64,000 nt of DNA from CALVGQ01 sp964369385 (GTDB taxonomy: Bacteria > Bacillota_I > Bacilli_A > Erysipelotrichales > Erysipelotrichaceae), in contig CAYJEY010000006.1 of assembly GCA_964369385.1 (NCBI GenBank), positions 1-64,000 of the forward strand. The letters are read 5' to 3'. The notes beneath the pieces were generated by a model, which saw only the letters and a list, made by a program, of their open reading frames with translations, did not search any database and was not told where the DNA came from. This document shows positions 52,459 to 60,591 of the stretch, in pieces; position 1 is the first letter of the stretch; each line of letters opens with the position of its first letter. The position numbers were made by a program, and so were the translations under genes.

Positions 52459-53967
52459 ATGGCATTTTATTACAAAGAAGCTTCGCATACTTTTAGTGAG
52501 TATTTACTAGTTCCAGGTTACTCAGGGGAAGATTGTACACCGGATAGAGTAAAACTACATACGCCACTCGTAAAATATCGAAAAGGGAAAGAAGAACCAG
52601 CAATTTCATTGAATATTCCGATGGTTAGCGCAATCATGCAATCTGTTTCAGGAACAAATATGGGGATTGCTTTAGCAAAAGAGGGTGGAGTGGCCTTCAT
52701 TTATGGTTCACAAAGTATTGAGAGTCAGTCAGCTATGGTTGCAAAGGTAAAAAACTATAAAGCAGGATTTGTGCCTAGTGATTCAAATATGACACCAGAT
52801 ACGACAATTGAAGAAATGATCAAGCTTAAGGAACAAACAGGTCACAGCACAATGGCAATTACTGAAAATGGAAAGCCAAATGGTAAATTACTTGGTGTAA
52901 TTACTGAACGTGATTATCGTTCAAATCGTGTAGATATGAGTGCGCCTGTATCTGAGTTTATGACTCCATTTGAAAACTTGATTACAGGACATGTGGGTCT
53001 AACACTTACAGAGTGCAATGATCTTATCTGGGATCATAAGCTGAATTCATTACCAGTAATTGACGACCAACAAAACTTATGTTACTTTGTGTTTAGGAAA
53101 GATTATGACTCTCATAAAGAGCATCCTTGCGAGTTATTAGACGAAGACAAACGTTATATTGTAGGAGCAGGTATTAATACTCGTGACTATGAGGAACGTG
53201 TACCTGCGCTTGTTGAGGCAGGAGTAGATATTCTGTGTATTGATTCTTCTGAGGGATTCTCAGCATGGCAAAAAAACACAATTGCCTGGATTCGTTCTAA
53301 ATATGGAGACACTGTAAAAGTTGGAGCAGGTAATGTTGTTGATCGCGAAGGCTTTAGGTTTTTAGCAGAAGCAGGAGCTGATTTCATTAAAGTTGGAATC
53401 GGTGGTGGTTCAATTTGTATCACTCGTGAAACTAAAGGTATTGGAAGAGGGCAAGCAACATCGGTTATTGAAGTTGCAGCAGCTCGTGATGAATATTTTG
53501 AAGAAACAGGAATTTACATTCCAATTGCATCAGATGGTGGAATTGTATATGATTACCACATTACGCTTGCATTGGCGATGGGTTCTGATTTTGTAATGCT
53601 TGGACGCTACTTTAGTCGTTTTGAAGAATCTCCTACAAACAAAGTGATGGTAAATGGAAGTTTTGTTAAAGAGTATTGGGGAGAAGGAAGTAATCGTGCG
53701 CGCAACTGGCAACGCTACGACTTAGGTGGAGACAGTAAACTAAAATTTGAAGAAGGGGTAGATTCATATGTACCTTATGCTGGTTTACTTAAAGATAATG
53801 TAGTGATTACATTACATAAATTAAAATCGACAATGTGTAACTGTGGAGCACTTACAATTGCAGAATTACAAGAAAAAGCACGATTAACACTTGTTTCTTC
53901 TACTTCTATTATAGAGGGTGGAGCACATGATGTTATTGTGAAGGATCAAAGTAATACTGATAAATAA
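52459..53967 (+). CDS. guaB: IMP dehydrogenase, Tritrichomonas-type
   Basis: 502 residues converting IMP to XMP. It has the TIM barrel with two CBS domains inserted (about 110-220). The catalytic loop is GIGGGSICITRE with C320, in place of the usual GIGPGSICTTR. The mobile-flap residues are R419-Y420 in NWQRYDLGG. Length, segments and residue numbers match what I recall of the Tritrichomonas foetus enzyme (503 residues, C319, R418, Y419) far better than the usual bacterial 485-490 residue GuaB. It stands alone, with its own promoter and terminator. Confidence 0.93.
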   Translation: MAFYYKEASHTFSEYLLVPGYSGEDCTPDRVKLHTPLVKYRKGKEEPAISLNIPMVSAIMQSVSGTNMGIALAKEGGVAFIYGSQSIESQSAMVAKVKNYKAGFVPSDSNMTPDTTIEEMIKLKEQTGHSTMAITENGKPNGKLLGVITERDYRSNRVDMSAPVSEFMTPFENLITGHVGLTLTECNDLIWDHKLNSLPVIDDQQNLCYFVFRKDYDSHKEHPCELLDEDKRYIVGAGINTRDYEERVPALVEAGVDILCIDSSEGFSAWQKNTIAWIRSKYGDTVKVGAGNVVDREGFRFLAEAGADFIKVGIGGGSICITRETKGIGRGQATSVIEVAAARDEYFEETGIYIPIASDGGIVYDYHITLALAMGSDFVMLGRYFSRFEESPTNKVMVNGSFVKEYWGEGSNRARNWQRYDLGGDSKLKFEEGVDSYVPYAGLLKDNVVITLHKLKSTMCNCGALTIAELQEKARLTLVSSTSIIEGGAHDVIVKDQSNTDK

Positions 53968-54035
53968 GAGAGTCAACGTGTTGATATATCTTCTATTAAG
54001 GAGATAGTAATTTTTAAAATAAATTGATATTAGTA

Positions 54036-54073
54036 AACGATCATACAATATTTATTGTGTGGTCGTTTTTTTT
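54036..54073 (+). terminator. Terminator after the IMP dehydrogenase gene
   Basis: AACGATCATACAA (54036-54048) pairs with TTGTGTGGTCGTT (54054-54066) using two G-U pairs, followed by a long T run. Confidence 0.85.
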
Positions 54074-54086
54074 TGTTTTTGTTTTG

Positions 54087-54136
54087 TTAACAGTTTCTTA
54101 ACAATCCATTCATATTCTATTTACAATTAGTTAGTA
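54087..54136 (+). promoter_or_regulatory. PhoP box (five phased hexamers) upstream of pstS
   Basis: TTAACA, TTAACA, TTCATA, TTTACA and TTAGTA start at 54087, 54098, 54109, 54120 and 54131, exactly 11 bases apart. This is the direct-repeat pattern bound by PhoP dimers in Bacillus (TTAACA-like repeats with 5-base gaps). A possible -10 TATTAT is at 54135-54140. Confidence 0.9.
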
Positions 54137-54169
54137 TTATAAGCAAGTAAATACGGAGGGAAACCAAAA

Positions 54170-55144
54170 ATGAAAAAATTACTATTATTATGTTTAGCAA
54201 CATTAATGTTGATGTCAGGATGCTCATCAAATACAACTGAGCCTGAAGCTACAGCTACTCCTGAGGCGACAGAAGAAGCAAATACTGAAGCAGCTACAGA
54301 AATGACAGGAACAATTACTGTTTATACTCGTGATGCATCAAGTGGAACAAGAGAGGCATTTGAAGGTGCTATCGATTTAGAAGAACTAACTGCAACTGCT
54401 GTAGAAACAACAGGAAATGGTGATATGGCAACTAAAGTAGGTGCTGAAGAATCAGCAATCGGTTATGTATCATTAAGTACTGATTTTGAAGCAAACAACA
54501 TTGTACCATTACAATTTGAAGGAGTATCTCCTACAATCGATACAGTTCTTGATGGGTCATATGCAATGCAACGTCCATTCTCATATACTTCTCGTACTAG
54601 TGGAGAATATACAAGTGATGAAGTTGAGCAATTAGTATTAGCGTTTTTAGATTTCTTAAATAATTCTGTTGAAGGTAAACAAGCAGTTGAATCAGCTGGT
54701 GGAATTGTTGATTATACAAATGCAACTCCATGGGCTGAATTATCAGCGAATCATCCAATTGTTTCTCAAGACAATAGTGCATTCACAATTAGAACTGGTG
54801 GATCAACTAGCGTTGAAAAATCAATTGCAGCTGCATTAGAATCTTTCCAACCATTAGCTGGTAATGTTCAATTCACAATGAATCACACAGGATCAAGTGA
54901 TGGACACAAACGTACATTGGGGTCAGAGAAAGACAGTGCAAATGCTATCGATATTGGATTTGCATCTCGTGAATTTAAAGCTGAAGAAGATAATACAAAT
55001 GCTTTAGAATCTGGAGTTTACTGCATTGATGCTGTAGTTGCTGTTGTAAATGCTGCAAACACATCAGTTACAAACTTATCACAAGCTGATATCAATGGTA
55101 TTTATAGTGGTACAGTTTCTACTTGGGATTCAATTGGCCAATAA
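54170..55144 (+). CDS. pstS: Phosphate-binding lipoprotein PstS, apparently circularly permuted
   Basis: 324 residues: lipobox LMSGC (C18), a TPEAT-type linker (22-45), then the PstS fold in reversed order. Residues 47-180 carry segments normally found in the C-terminal half (YTRDASSGTREAF at 52-64, AIGYVSL, GVSPTIDTVLDGSY, QRPF). Residues 204-324 carry the normally N-terminal half (RTGGSTSVEKS at 208-218, HTGSSDG at 239-245, DIGFASR at 261-267, IYSGTVSTW at 311-319). The protein stops where canonical PstS would continue into the SGTR segment. Phosphate-contact motifs are all present. Confidence 0.88.
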   Translation: MKKLLLLCLATLMLMSGCSSNTTEPEATATPEATEEANTEAATEMTGTITVYTRDASSGTREAFEGAIDLEELTATAVETTGNGDMATKVGAEESAIGYVSLSTDFEANNIVPLQFEGVSPTIDTVLDGSYAMQRPFSYTSRTSGEYTSDEVEQLVLAFLDFLNNSVEGKQAVESAGGIVDYTNATPWAELSANHPIVSQDNSAFTIRTGGSTSVEKSIAAALESFQPLAGNVQFTMNHTGSSDGHKRTLGSEKDSANAIDIGFASREFKAEEDNTNALESGVYCIDAVVAVVNAANTSVTNLSQADINGIYSGTVSTWDSIGQ

Positions 55145-55165
55145 ATAGTAATTGAAGGGTCAAAG

Positions 55166-55189
55166 TAGCTTAGCCTAAAGGCTAAGCTA
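55166..55189 (+). promoter_or_regulatory. Hairpin between pstS and pstC
   Basis: TAGCTTAGCC (55166-55175), loop TAAA, GGCTAAGCTA (55180-55189): a perfect 10-pair stem without a proper T run. It may protect the pstS 3' end or partly stop transcription so that the binding protein is made in excess. Confidence 0.65.
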
Positions 55190-55215
55190 TTATTTATGAA
55201 AGGGATGTTGAAGAT

Positions 55216-56151
55216 ATGGAACCAATACTAAGAGGAAAAATTGATTCGAAAAAGATAGAAAAAAAGCTAAAGACAGATAGAATAGTCAAAAATATATTCT
55301 TTACTGCTGCATTATTATCGAGTATGACTATTTTATTGATTGTTGTATTCATTTCGATAAAAGGAATTCAACCATTTTTACCAGGATATGAATATGGGCA
55401 AGTAAGTCTTGTGGATTTCTTATTTGGAACAACATGGAGACAGGACCAAGCTGTTTATGGTGTTGGATACATTGTAATTAATACATTAATTAGTGCATTC
55501 GGGGCTCTCATTATAGCTTTTCCTGTTTCTGTTTTAACAGCACTATTTATTGCAAAGATTGCACCTAAAAAAGTAGGGTTAGTGATGACGACGGTTGTTG
55601 AATTACTTGCATCTATACCAAGTGTTGTGTACGGAGTATTTGCAGCAGGAACAATAGTTTCTCTTGTGAAAGAGATTGCTAGTTCAATGGGGGTAGCGAC
55701 AGCTGGTGGGAACTCATTACTTGCGGTAATCTTGCTTTTAGCAATCATGATTTTCCCTACAATTACATCTCTTTCGATTACTGCTATTAATGCAGTGGAT
55801 CGAGATATTGAGCTAGGTTCTCTAGCGCTTGGGGCAACAAAAACACAGACAAACTTTAAAGTTGTGCTAACAAGTGCGAAATCAGGAATCTTTGCAGGAG
55901 CGATCTTAGGTATTGGTAGAGCTTTTGGGGAAGCAACAGCAGTAAGTATGGTTGCCGGAAACAAATTGTTTGGTCCAACGTTTGATATATTCGATATTAC
56001 ACGCACACTTACTTCAACAATGCTTTCAGGTTTAAAAGAAACAACTGGGCTTGATTATGATATTCGCTTTTCAGTTGGTATTGTGTTGATGTTTGTTATC
56101 TTGTTTTCTAACTTGATCCTCAACTATATTAAAAAGAAAGTGGGGAACTAA
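55216..56151 (+). CDS. pstC: Phosphate ABC transporter permease PstC
   Basis: 311 residues, about six helices. It has the usual N-terminal helix plus extracellular loop (PFLPGYEYG), then the binding-protein-dependent transport domain with the EAA loop (LGSLALGATKTQTNFKVVL) and GRAFGEATAVSM. Length is normal. It starts 71 bases after pstS, past the hairpin, and pstA follows after 2 bases. Confidence 0.94.
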   Translation: MEPILRGKIDSKKIEKKLKTDRIVKNIFFTAALLSSMTILLIVVFISIKGIQPFLPGYEYGQVSLVDFLFGTTWRQDQAVYGVGYIVINTLISAFGALIIAFPVSVLTALFIAKIAPKKVGLVMTTVVELLASIPSVVYGVFAAGTIVSLVKEIASSMGVATAGGNSLLAVILLLAIMIFPTITSLSITAINAVDRDIELGSLALGATKTQTNFKVVLTSAKSGIFAGAILGIGRAFGEATAVSMVAGNKLFGPTFDIFDITRTLTSTMLSGLKETTGLDYDIRFSVGIVLMFVILFSNLILNYIKKKVGN

Positions 56152-56153
56152 TC

Positions 56154-57395
56154 ATGCCAAAGTACAAAGTAGATTTAAAAAAACGTAAAATTACAGATAG
56201 TATCTTGAATGGATTAACTTACTTATCGAGTGGGTTAGCTGTGTTTGTATTGCTAGCACTATTCACATTTGTTTTTAGCAAAGGTTCAAGTTTACTCAGT
56301 TTCGATCTATTGTTTGATGATTATTGGTCTACAAACGTCGTTGTTGCACCTGAAGTTGCGACAACTTCACAGGCTTATCCACGACCAGAGGACTTAAGTG
56401 AAGAAATTGCTTGGAGTGAAGAGTGGGGGATTGGTTTTGTTGATGCGACAAATAATGCTAAAGAGGATTTAATTTTAGTGGAATATATTGATCCAGCTTC
56501 AGTTTTTGCAAATATGTTAAATACAACAGCTGGAGAAAACCTTGGAAAACCATACACTTTGAGTATAGGAATTGAAGTTCATAAAATTGATTTTGTTACT
56601 GAGAGAAATCCATATGCTTTTGGAGGATCAATGGCAAAAGATACTGCCCAAAGTCTTGTAGATAAACTAGAAGATGCACAATCAGTAACTTCAGTATTTG
56701 CAAAAACGTCAGGTGGAGGAATTCGCGGTTCGCTTATTGCAACGATGTATCTTATTGTAATTTCGCTTTTAATATCACTTCCGATTGGTATTGCTAGTGC
56801 AATTTACCTAAATGAAGTTGCAAGTAAAAATAAACTAAATTCACTTATTAGATCAGGTATTGAAACATTGACAGGGGTTCCATCAATTGTGTATGGTTTA
56901 ATGGGAGTGAGTGTTATCTTTCCAATCACGGCATTTTTCGGAGCTACAACGACAAATGTTTTACTTGGTGGGATTACTCTTTCGATTATCCTTCTTCCGA
57001 CAATTATTCGTTCTACAGAAGAGGCGTTGATTGTTGTGCCAAAGGGTCTTAAAGATGCTTCTTTGTCTCTTGGAGCAAGTGAAGTTCAAACGATTTTTAA
57101 GATTACATTACCTAGTGCAATTCCAGGGATTTTAACAGGTGTATTACTGTCGATAGGAAGAATTATCGGTGAATCAGCAGCACTTATTTATACAATGGGA
57201 ACGTTCATTAATGATACGCCAGGATTGCTCACACAAGGAACTTCTTTAGCTGTTCAAATTTGGTCAGTGATGGCAGGGGAGCAACCAAACTTTGAATTAG
57301 CATGTGCAATATCAATTATCATTTTAAGTATTGTATTAATATTAAATATCACTATCAAATTGATTAGTAAAAAACTAAGTAAAGCTTGGTATTAG
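56154..57395 (+). CDS. pstA: Phosphate ABC transporter permease PstA with long extracytoplasmic insert
   Basis: 413 residues compared with about 280-300 in most PstA proteins. After the first helix (about 22-42) there is a hydrophilic, acidic stretch of about 120-130 residues (55-186), then the normal start of the transport domain, GGGIRGSLIATMYLI (187-201). The rest has the EAA loop (SLSLGASEVQTIFKITLP) and GRIIGESAALIY. By topology the insert lies outside the membrane on the side facing PstS. Confidence 0.92.
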   Translation: MPKYKVDLKKRKITDSILNGLTYLSSGLAVFVLLALFTFVFSKGSSLLSFDLLFDDYWSTNVVVAPEVATTSQAYPRPEDLSEEIAWSEEWGIGFVDATNNAKEDLILVEYIDPASVFANMLNTTAGENLGKPYTLSIGIEVHKIDFVTERNPYAFGGSMAKDTAQSLVDKLEDAQSVTSVFAKTSGGGIRGSLIATMYLIVISLLISLPIGIASAIYLNEVASKNKLNSLIRSGIETLTGVPSIVYGLMGVSVIFPITAFFGATTTNVLLGGITLSIILLPTIIRSTEEALIVVPKGLKDASLSLGASEVQTIFKITLPSAIPGILTGVLLSIGRIIGESAALIYTMGTFINDTPGLLTQGTSLAVQIWSVMAGEQPNFELACAISIIILSIVLILNITIKLISKKLSKAWY

Positions 57396-57406
57396 GAGGA
57401 TAAATC

Positions 57407-58162
57407 ATGGAAAATTGTTTTAAAGTAGAGAATTTAAATTTATATTATGGAGAAAAACATGCGTTGCATGATATTAATATAGAAATCAAACGCAATTGTG
57501 TAACTGCACTTATTGGTCCATCTGGATGTGGTAAATCAACATTTCTACGTTGCTTGAACCGTATGAATGATTTAATCGATAGTTGTCGCATTGAAGGGAG
57601 TATTACAATTCATGGTGATGATATTTATGCTCCGAAATCAAATGTGGTAGAACTACGCACTAAAGTTGGAATGGTATTCCAAAAGCCAAATCCATTTCCA
57701 ATGTCAATTTATGATAATATTGCGTATGGACCTCGTTGCCAAGGAATTAAGAACAAAAAAGTGTTGGATGACATTGTAGAAAACTCATTAAAACAAGCAG
57801 CACTATATGATGAAGTAGCTGATCGCTTAAATGATTCTGCTATGAGTCTATCTGGTGGACAACAACAACGTTTATGCATTGCGCGTGCGATTGCAATGGA
57901 ACCAGAGGTTATTTTAATGGATGAGCCTACAAGTGCGCTTGATCCAATTGCTACTGCTAAGATAGAAGAATTAATTGAAAAACTTAAAAGTGAATATTCA
58001 ATTGTTATTGTAACTCACTCAATGCAGCAGGCATCGCGTGTATCAGATTATACTGCCTTCTTCTTGATGGGGGATTTGATTGAATTTGATACAACAAGAA
58101 GTATTTTCAATAAACCAGCACATAAGAAAACAGAAGATTACATTACAGGAAGATTTGGTTAG
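57407..58162 (+). CDS. pstB: Phosphate ABC transporter ATPase PstB
   Basis: 251 residues: Walker A GPSGCGKST (37-45), Q-loop QKPNPFPMSIYDN, signature LSGGQQQR, Walker B VILMDEPTSALDP and an H-loop histidine in IVTHSMQQA. Typical PstB length and sequence. The ribosome site is AGGAGG. Confidence 0.97.
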   Translation: MENCFKVENLNLYYGEKHALHDINIEIKRNCVTALIGPSGCGKSTFLRCLNRMNDLIDSCRIEGSITIHGDDIYAPKSNVVELRTKVGMVFQKPNPFPMSIYDNIAYGPRCQGIKNKKVLDDIVENSLKQAALYDEVADRLNDSAMSLSGGQQQRLCIARAIAMEPEVILMDEPTSALDPIATAKIEELIEKLKSEYSIVIVTHSMQQASRVSDYTAFFLMGDLIEFDTTRSIFNKPAHKKTEDYITGRFG

Positions 58163-58173
58163 GAGGAAATCAT

Positions 58174-58815
58174 ATGCCAAAAATAGATGACGCTTTAAAT
58201 ACTTATCAAGCTTTAATTCAGGAGATGGCTCTTAAAGTTAGAAAAATGCATGAAATTGGATTAGAGGTAATTGAGACAGGTGATCGTGAAAAAGCACTTC
58301 ATATTATCAAATTAGATGAATTCGTAAATCATTATGAAGAAGAAATTAATGATCGTGCTCAAGAAATCTTGTCTTTGCTTTCACCAGTTGCAACTGATTT
58401 ACGTATTGTCATTGCCGGAATCAAAACAGCAAATGATTTAGAACGTATTGCAGACTATGCAAAAAACATATCAAAATATGTAATTAAATCAGGACAGATT
58501 GATGAGAAGTTAGCAAAAAACGCACAAAAAATTGGTGAAGCTTTTTTAACGATGTTCGATAAAGCGATGAAAGCTTATGCTGAACGTGATGTTAAGTCAG
58601 CTTTAGAAATTCCAAATGATGACATGGTAATTAATGAATTGTTTGCATTAATGATTGAAGATTTACAAAATGCATTAAATCAACATCAAATGCTATCGGA
58701 GGTAATTCCAGTAGTTCGTTTGTTACGTAACTTTGAGCGCGCTGGAGATCACACGAAAAACATTTGTGAGCATTTAATTTTCTTAGAGAAAGACCAACAT
58801 ATTGACTTAGATTAA
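58174..58815 (+). CDS. phoU: Phosphate transport regulator PhoU
   Basis: 213 residues, two three-helix bundles, each with the metal-binding type of E/DxxxD segments (VATDLRIVIAGIKTANDLERIADYA in the first, spread over about 25 residues, and NFERAGDHTKNI in the second). It represses Pho signalling and tunes PstSCAB. No phoR/phoP genes are in the window. Its stop overlaps the convergent stop of the Na/Pi transporter-like gene. Confidence 0.94.
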   Translation: MPKIDDALNTYQALIQEMALKVRKMHEIGLEVIETGDREKALHIIKLDEFVNHYEEEINDRAQEILSLLSPVATDLRIVIAGIKTANDLERIADYAKNISKYVIKSGQIDEKLAKNAQKIGEAFLTMFDKAMKAYAERDVKSALEIPNDDMVINELFALMIEDLQNALNQHQMLSEVIPVVRLLRNFERAGDHTKNICEHLIFLEKDQHIDLD

Positions 58816-59696
58816 GACTGGGTAAAATCAGTCTTTTTATTTATTTGTTTTCTGATTAAAAAAAGAAAAAGCATTGTCAAGAAGTTAAAGGCGAAGTGCG
58901 CATAAGCAATCTGAGTCGGGTAATGATTTGTTAGAGTACTAATGAAATAAGTTACAATTGGCATTGTAATAAATCCTAAAATTGCTACAAGAATATTGAA
59001 TGAGGTATGCATTTGAGCAAGTATTTTGGCATTTTTATCAAGGGAAAGACTTGCAATATGAGCAGTGATGGTTGTCCCAATGTTTGCGCCAAGAATTATA
59101 AAAAATGTTGAGTTCAATGAAAAAGTGCTTTCGAGTTGCTGTAAGATACTTAAAACTGCAGATGAACTCTGTAGAAGTGCAGTGAGGAGTATTGAGAAAA
59201 TAAAAGGAAATGATTCAATATAATATATTAGTGAAATGAAGCGCTCATATGTTGTCAAGGCTTCTAATAATGAGTTTAAAAGGTTCAAACTGTAAAAAAG
59301 AAGTGCGAAGTAAAAAATTACGTATGCAATTTGTCTTTTTGGGTGTTTTAATAAGTGAATAAGTACTGCGCAGAAGAAAAGTAGGAAAGGGAGTATGTCT
59401 TTAATGTCGAGTAAAAGAATAAACAATGTTGATGTAGTTGCGACATTAGAAGCCACCATCATCCAAAAAGCTTGGTATAACTTAATTTGATTTGTCGATA
59501 GTAAAATGAGAATCAAAGTTATACTCGCAGAGCTCGATTGACATAACAGGGTAATAATGAAACTAAGAAGAAAACTATGTGAGCTTTGTAATTTTTGTAA
59601 ATACTTTTTGTTAATGCTGATTTGTTCTAGTGAAACACTTAATTGTTGGATACTAAATAAAAATATGCCAAGTGCTGCAAGTAATGAAATAGCCAT
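58812..59696 (-). CDS. Na/Pi cotransporter-like membrane protein (NptA/PF02690 type)
   Basis: 294 residues, polytopic with an internal repeat: QSSSA at 53-57 and again at 176-180, the signature of Na/Pi cotransporters. The following GANIGTT is intact in the second repeat (203-209) but reads SNVATT in the first (83-88). There is no C-terminal PhoU domain, which many bacterial members have; a separate phoU lies next door in opposite direction. It may import or export phosphate with sodium. Confidence 0.83.
   Translation of the reverse strand: MAISLLAALGIFLFSIQQLSVSLEQISINKKYLQKLQSSHSFLLSFIITLLCQSSSASITLILILLSTNQIKLYQAFWMMVASNVATTSTLFILLLDIKDILPFLLFFCAVLIHLLKHPKRQIAYVIFYFALLFYSLNLLNSLLEALTTYERFISLIYYIESFPFIFSILLTALLQSSSAVLSILQQLESTFSLNSTFFIILGANIGTTITAHIASLSLDKNAKILAQMHTSFNILVAILGFITMPIVTYFISTLTNHYPTQIAYAHFAFNFLTMLFLFLIRKQINKKTDFTQS
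58814..58839 (+). terminator. Terminator of the pst-phoU operon
   Basis: AAGACTG (58814-58820) pairs with CAGTCTT (58829-58835), then TTT. It overlaps the phoU stop and lies inside the 3' end of the convergent gene. Confidence 0.8.
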
Positions 59697-59771
59697 ATTG
59701 GGTTCTCCTTGTTAATTTAGTATATGAATGATTAAAAAGACTAGACATTCATTTTTAAATAGTAGTGATTG

Positions 59772-59780
59772 TGCTATAAT
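59772..59780 (+). promoter_or_regulatory. Extended -10 promoter for the ybeY-era operon
   Basis: TG-C-TATAAT at 59772-59780, 21 bases before the ybeY start. Confidence 0.6.
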
Positions 59781-59801
59781 ATGTGGACAAGGAGTATGAT
59801 T

Positions 59802-60251
59802 ATGAAATGTTATATTAAAAATAAAACTAAAGAACAGCAATGGAAACAATACTATCCGATGTTGAGAAGTATTGCTAAACAATGCGCAGAATATCATGAT
59901 TTGGCGAAAAGAACATTGGTATCAGTGATTTTAGTGAATGAAGAAGAAATCCACCAGATTAATAAACAGTATCGAGGGGTTGATAAACCGACGGATGTCA
60001 TTACTTTTGCTGCAATGGAAGGTGATGTTTTCCAGTTTGATGAAATTCAAGAACTTGGAGATATTTTTATCAATACCAATGCGATTGCCGAACAAGCTAA
60101 AGAATATGGACATAGCGAGCAACGCGAGTTTGGATTTTTGTTCGTCCATGGATTACTGCACACACTTGGCTATGATCATATGAATAAAGAAGATGAGTCG
60201 AAAATGATTGCTGTACAAAAAGCAATTTTGGATCCAATTATAAGCCGATGA
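59802..60251 (+). CDS. ybeY: Endoribonuclease YbeY
   Basis: 149 residues from ATG 59802, 7 bases after AAGGAG; ATG 59796 in frame is too close. The zinc motif HGLLHTLGYDH gives ligands H116, H120 and H126. It acts in 16S rRNA maturation and ribosome quality control. It overlaps dgkA by 4 bases. The usual phoH neighbour is not seen; the gene upstream is the divergent Na/Pi transporter-like gene. Confidence 0.95.
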   Translation: MKCYIKNKTKEQQWKQYYPMLRSIAKQCAEYHDLAKRTLVSVILVNEEEIHQINKQYRGVDKPTDVITFAAMEGDVFQFDEIQELGDIFINTNAIAEQAKEYGHSEQREFGFLFVHGLLHTLGYDHMNKEDESKMIAVQKAILDPIISR

Positions 60252-60580
60252 ATAAGTTTAAGAACGCATTTAATGGAATTGTTACTGCAGTTCATGATCC
60301 CAGTGTGTTGATCCAGTTGTGCTTAGGTATCGGAGCGATTGGGCTTGGTGTTTGGATGAAGTTAAGTGTGGATGAATGGGGAATATTTATATTGTGTATA
60401 GGGATTGTGATTAGTTTAGAGATTTTCAATACCTGTATAGAGCGAATTTCGGATATTGTTCAGCCAAAATATCACAAAAAAATTAAAGAAATCAAAGATA
60501 TGTCAAGTGCTGCAGTACTTATAATGGCAATATCTTCATTATTAGTAGCGATAAGTTTTTTATTAAAAAGAATAGATTGA
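60248..60580 (+). CDS. dgkA: Diacylglycerol/undecaprenol kinase
   Basis: 110 residues with three helices. The active-site segments are SLEIFNTCIERISDIV and KEIKDMSSAAVL (the family's NTAIE and KDxxAAAV). In Gram-positives this enzyme phosphorylates undecaprenol to recycle the cell-wall lipid carrier. It is part of the ybeY-dgkA-cdd-era-recO order shared with Bacillus. Confidence 0.92.
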   Translation: MNKFKNAFNGIVTAVHDPSVLIQLCLGIGAIGLGVWMKLSVDEWGIFILCIGIVISLEIFNTCIERISDIVQPKYHKKIKEIKDMSSAAVLIMAISSLLVAISFLLKRID

Positions 60581-60591
60581 GAGGATAAATT

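Noticed and set aside
55455..56006. 183-codon minus-strand ORF inside pstC
   Set aside because: Mirrors the codon structure of pstC, with no ribosome site and no plausible protein features; a shadow ORF.
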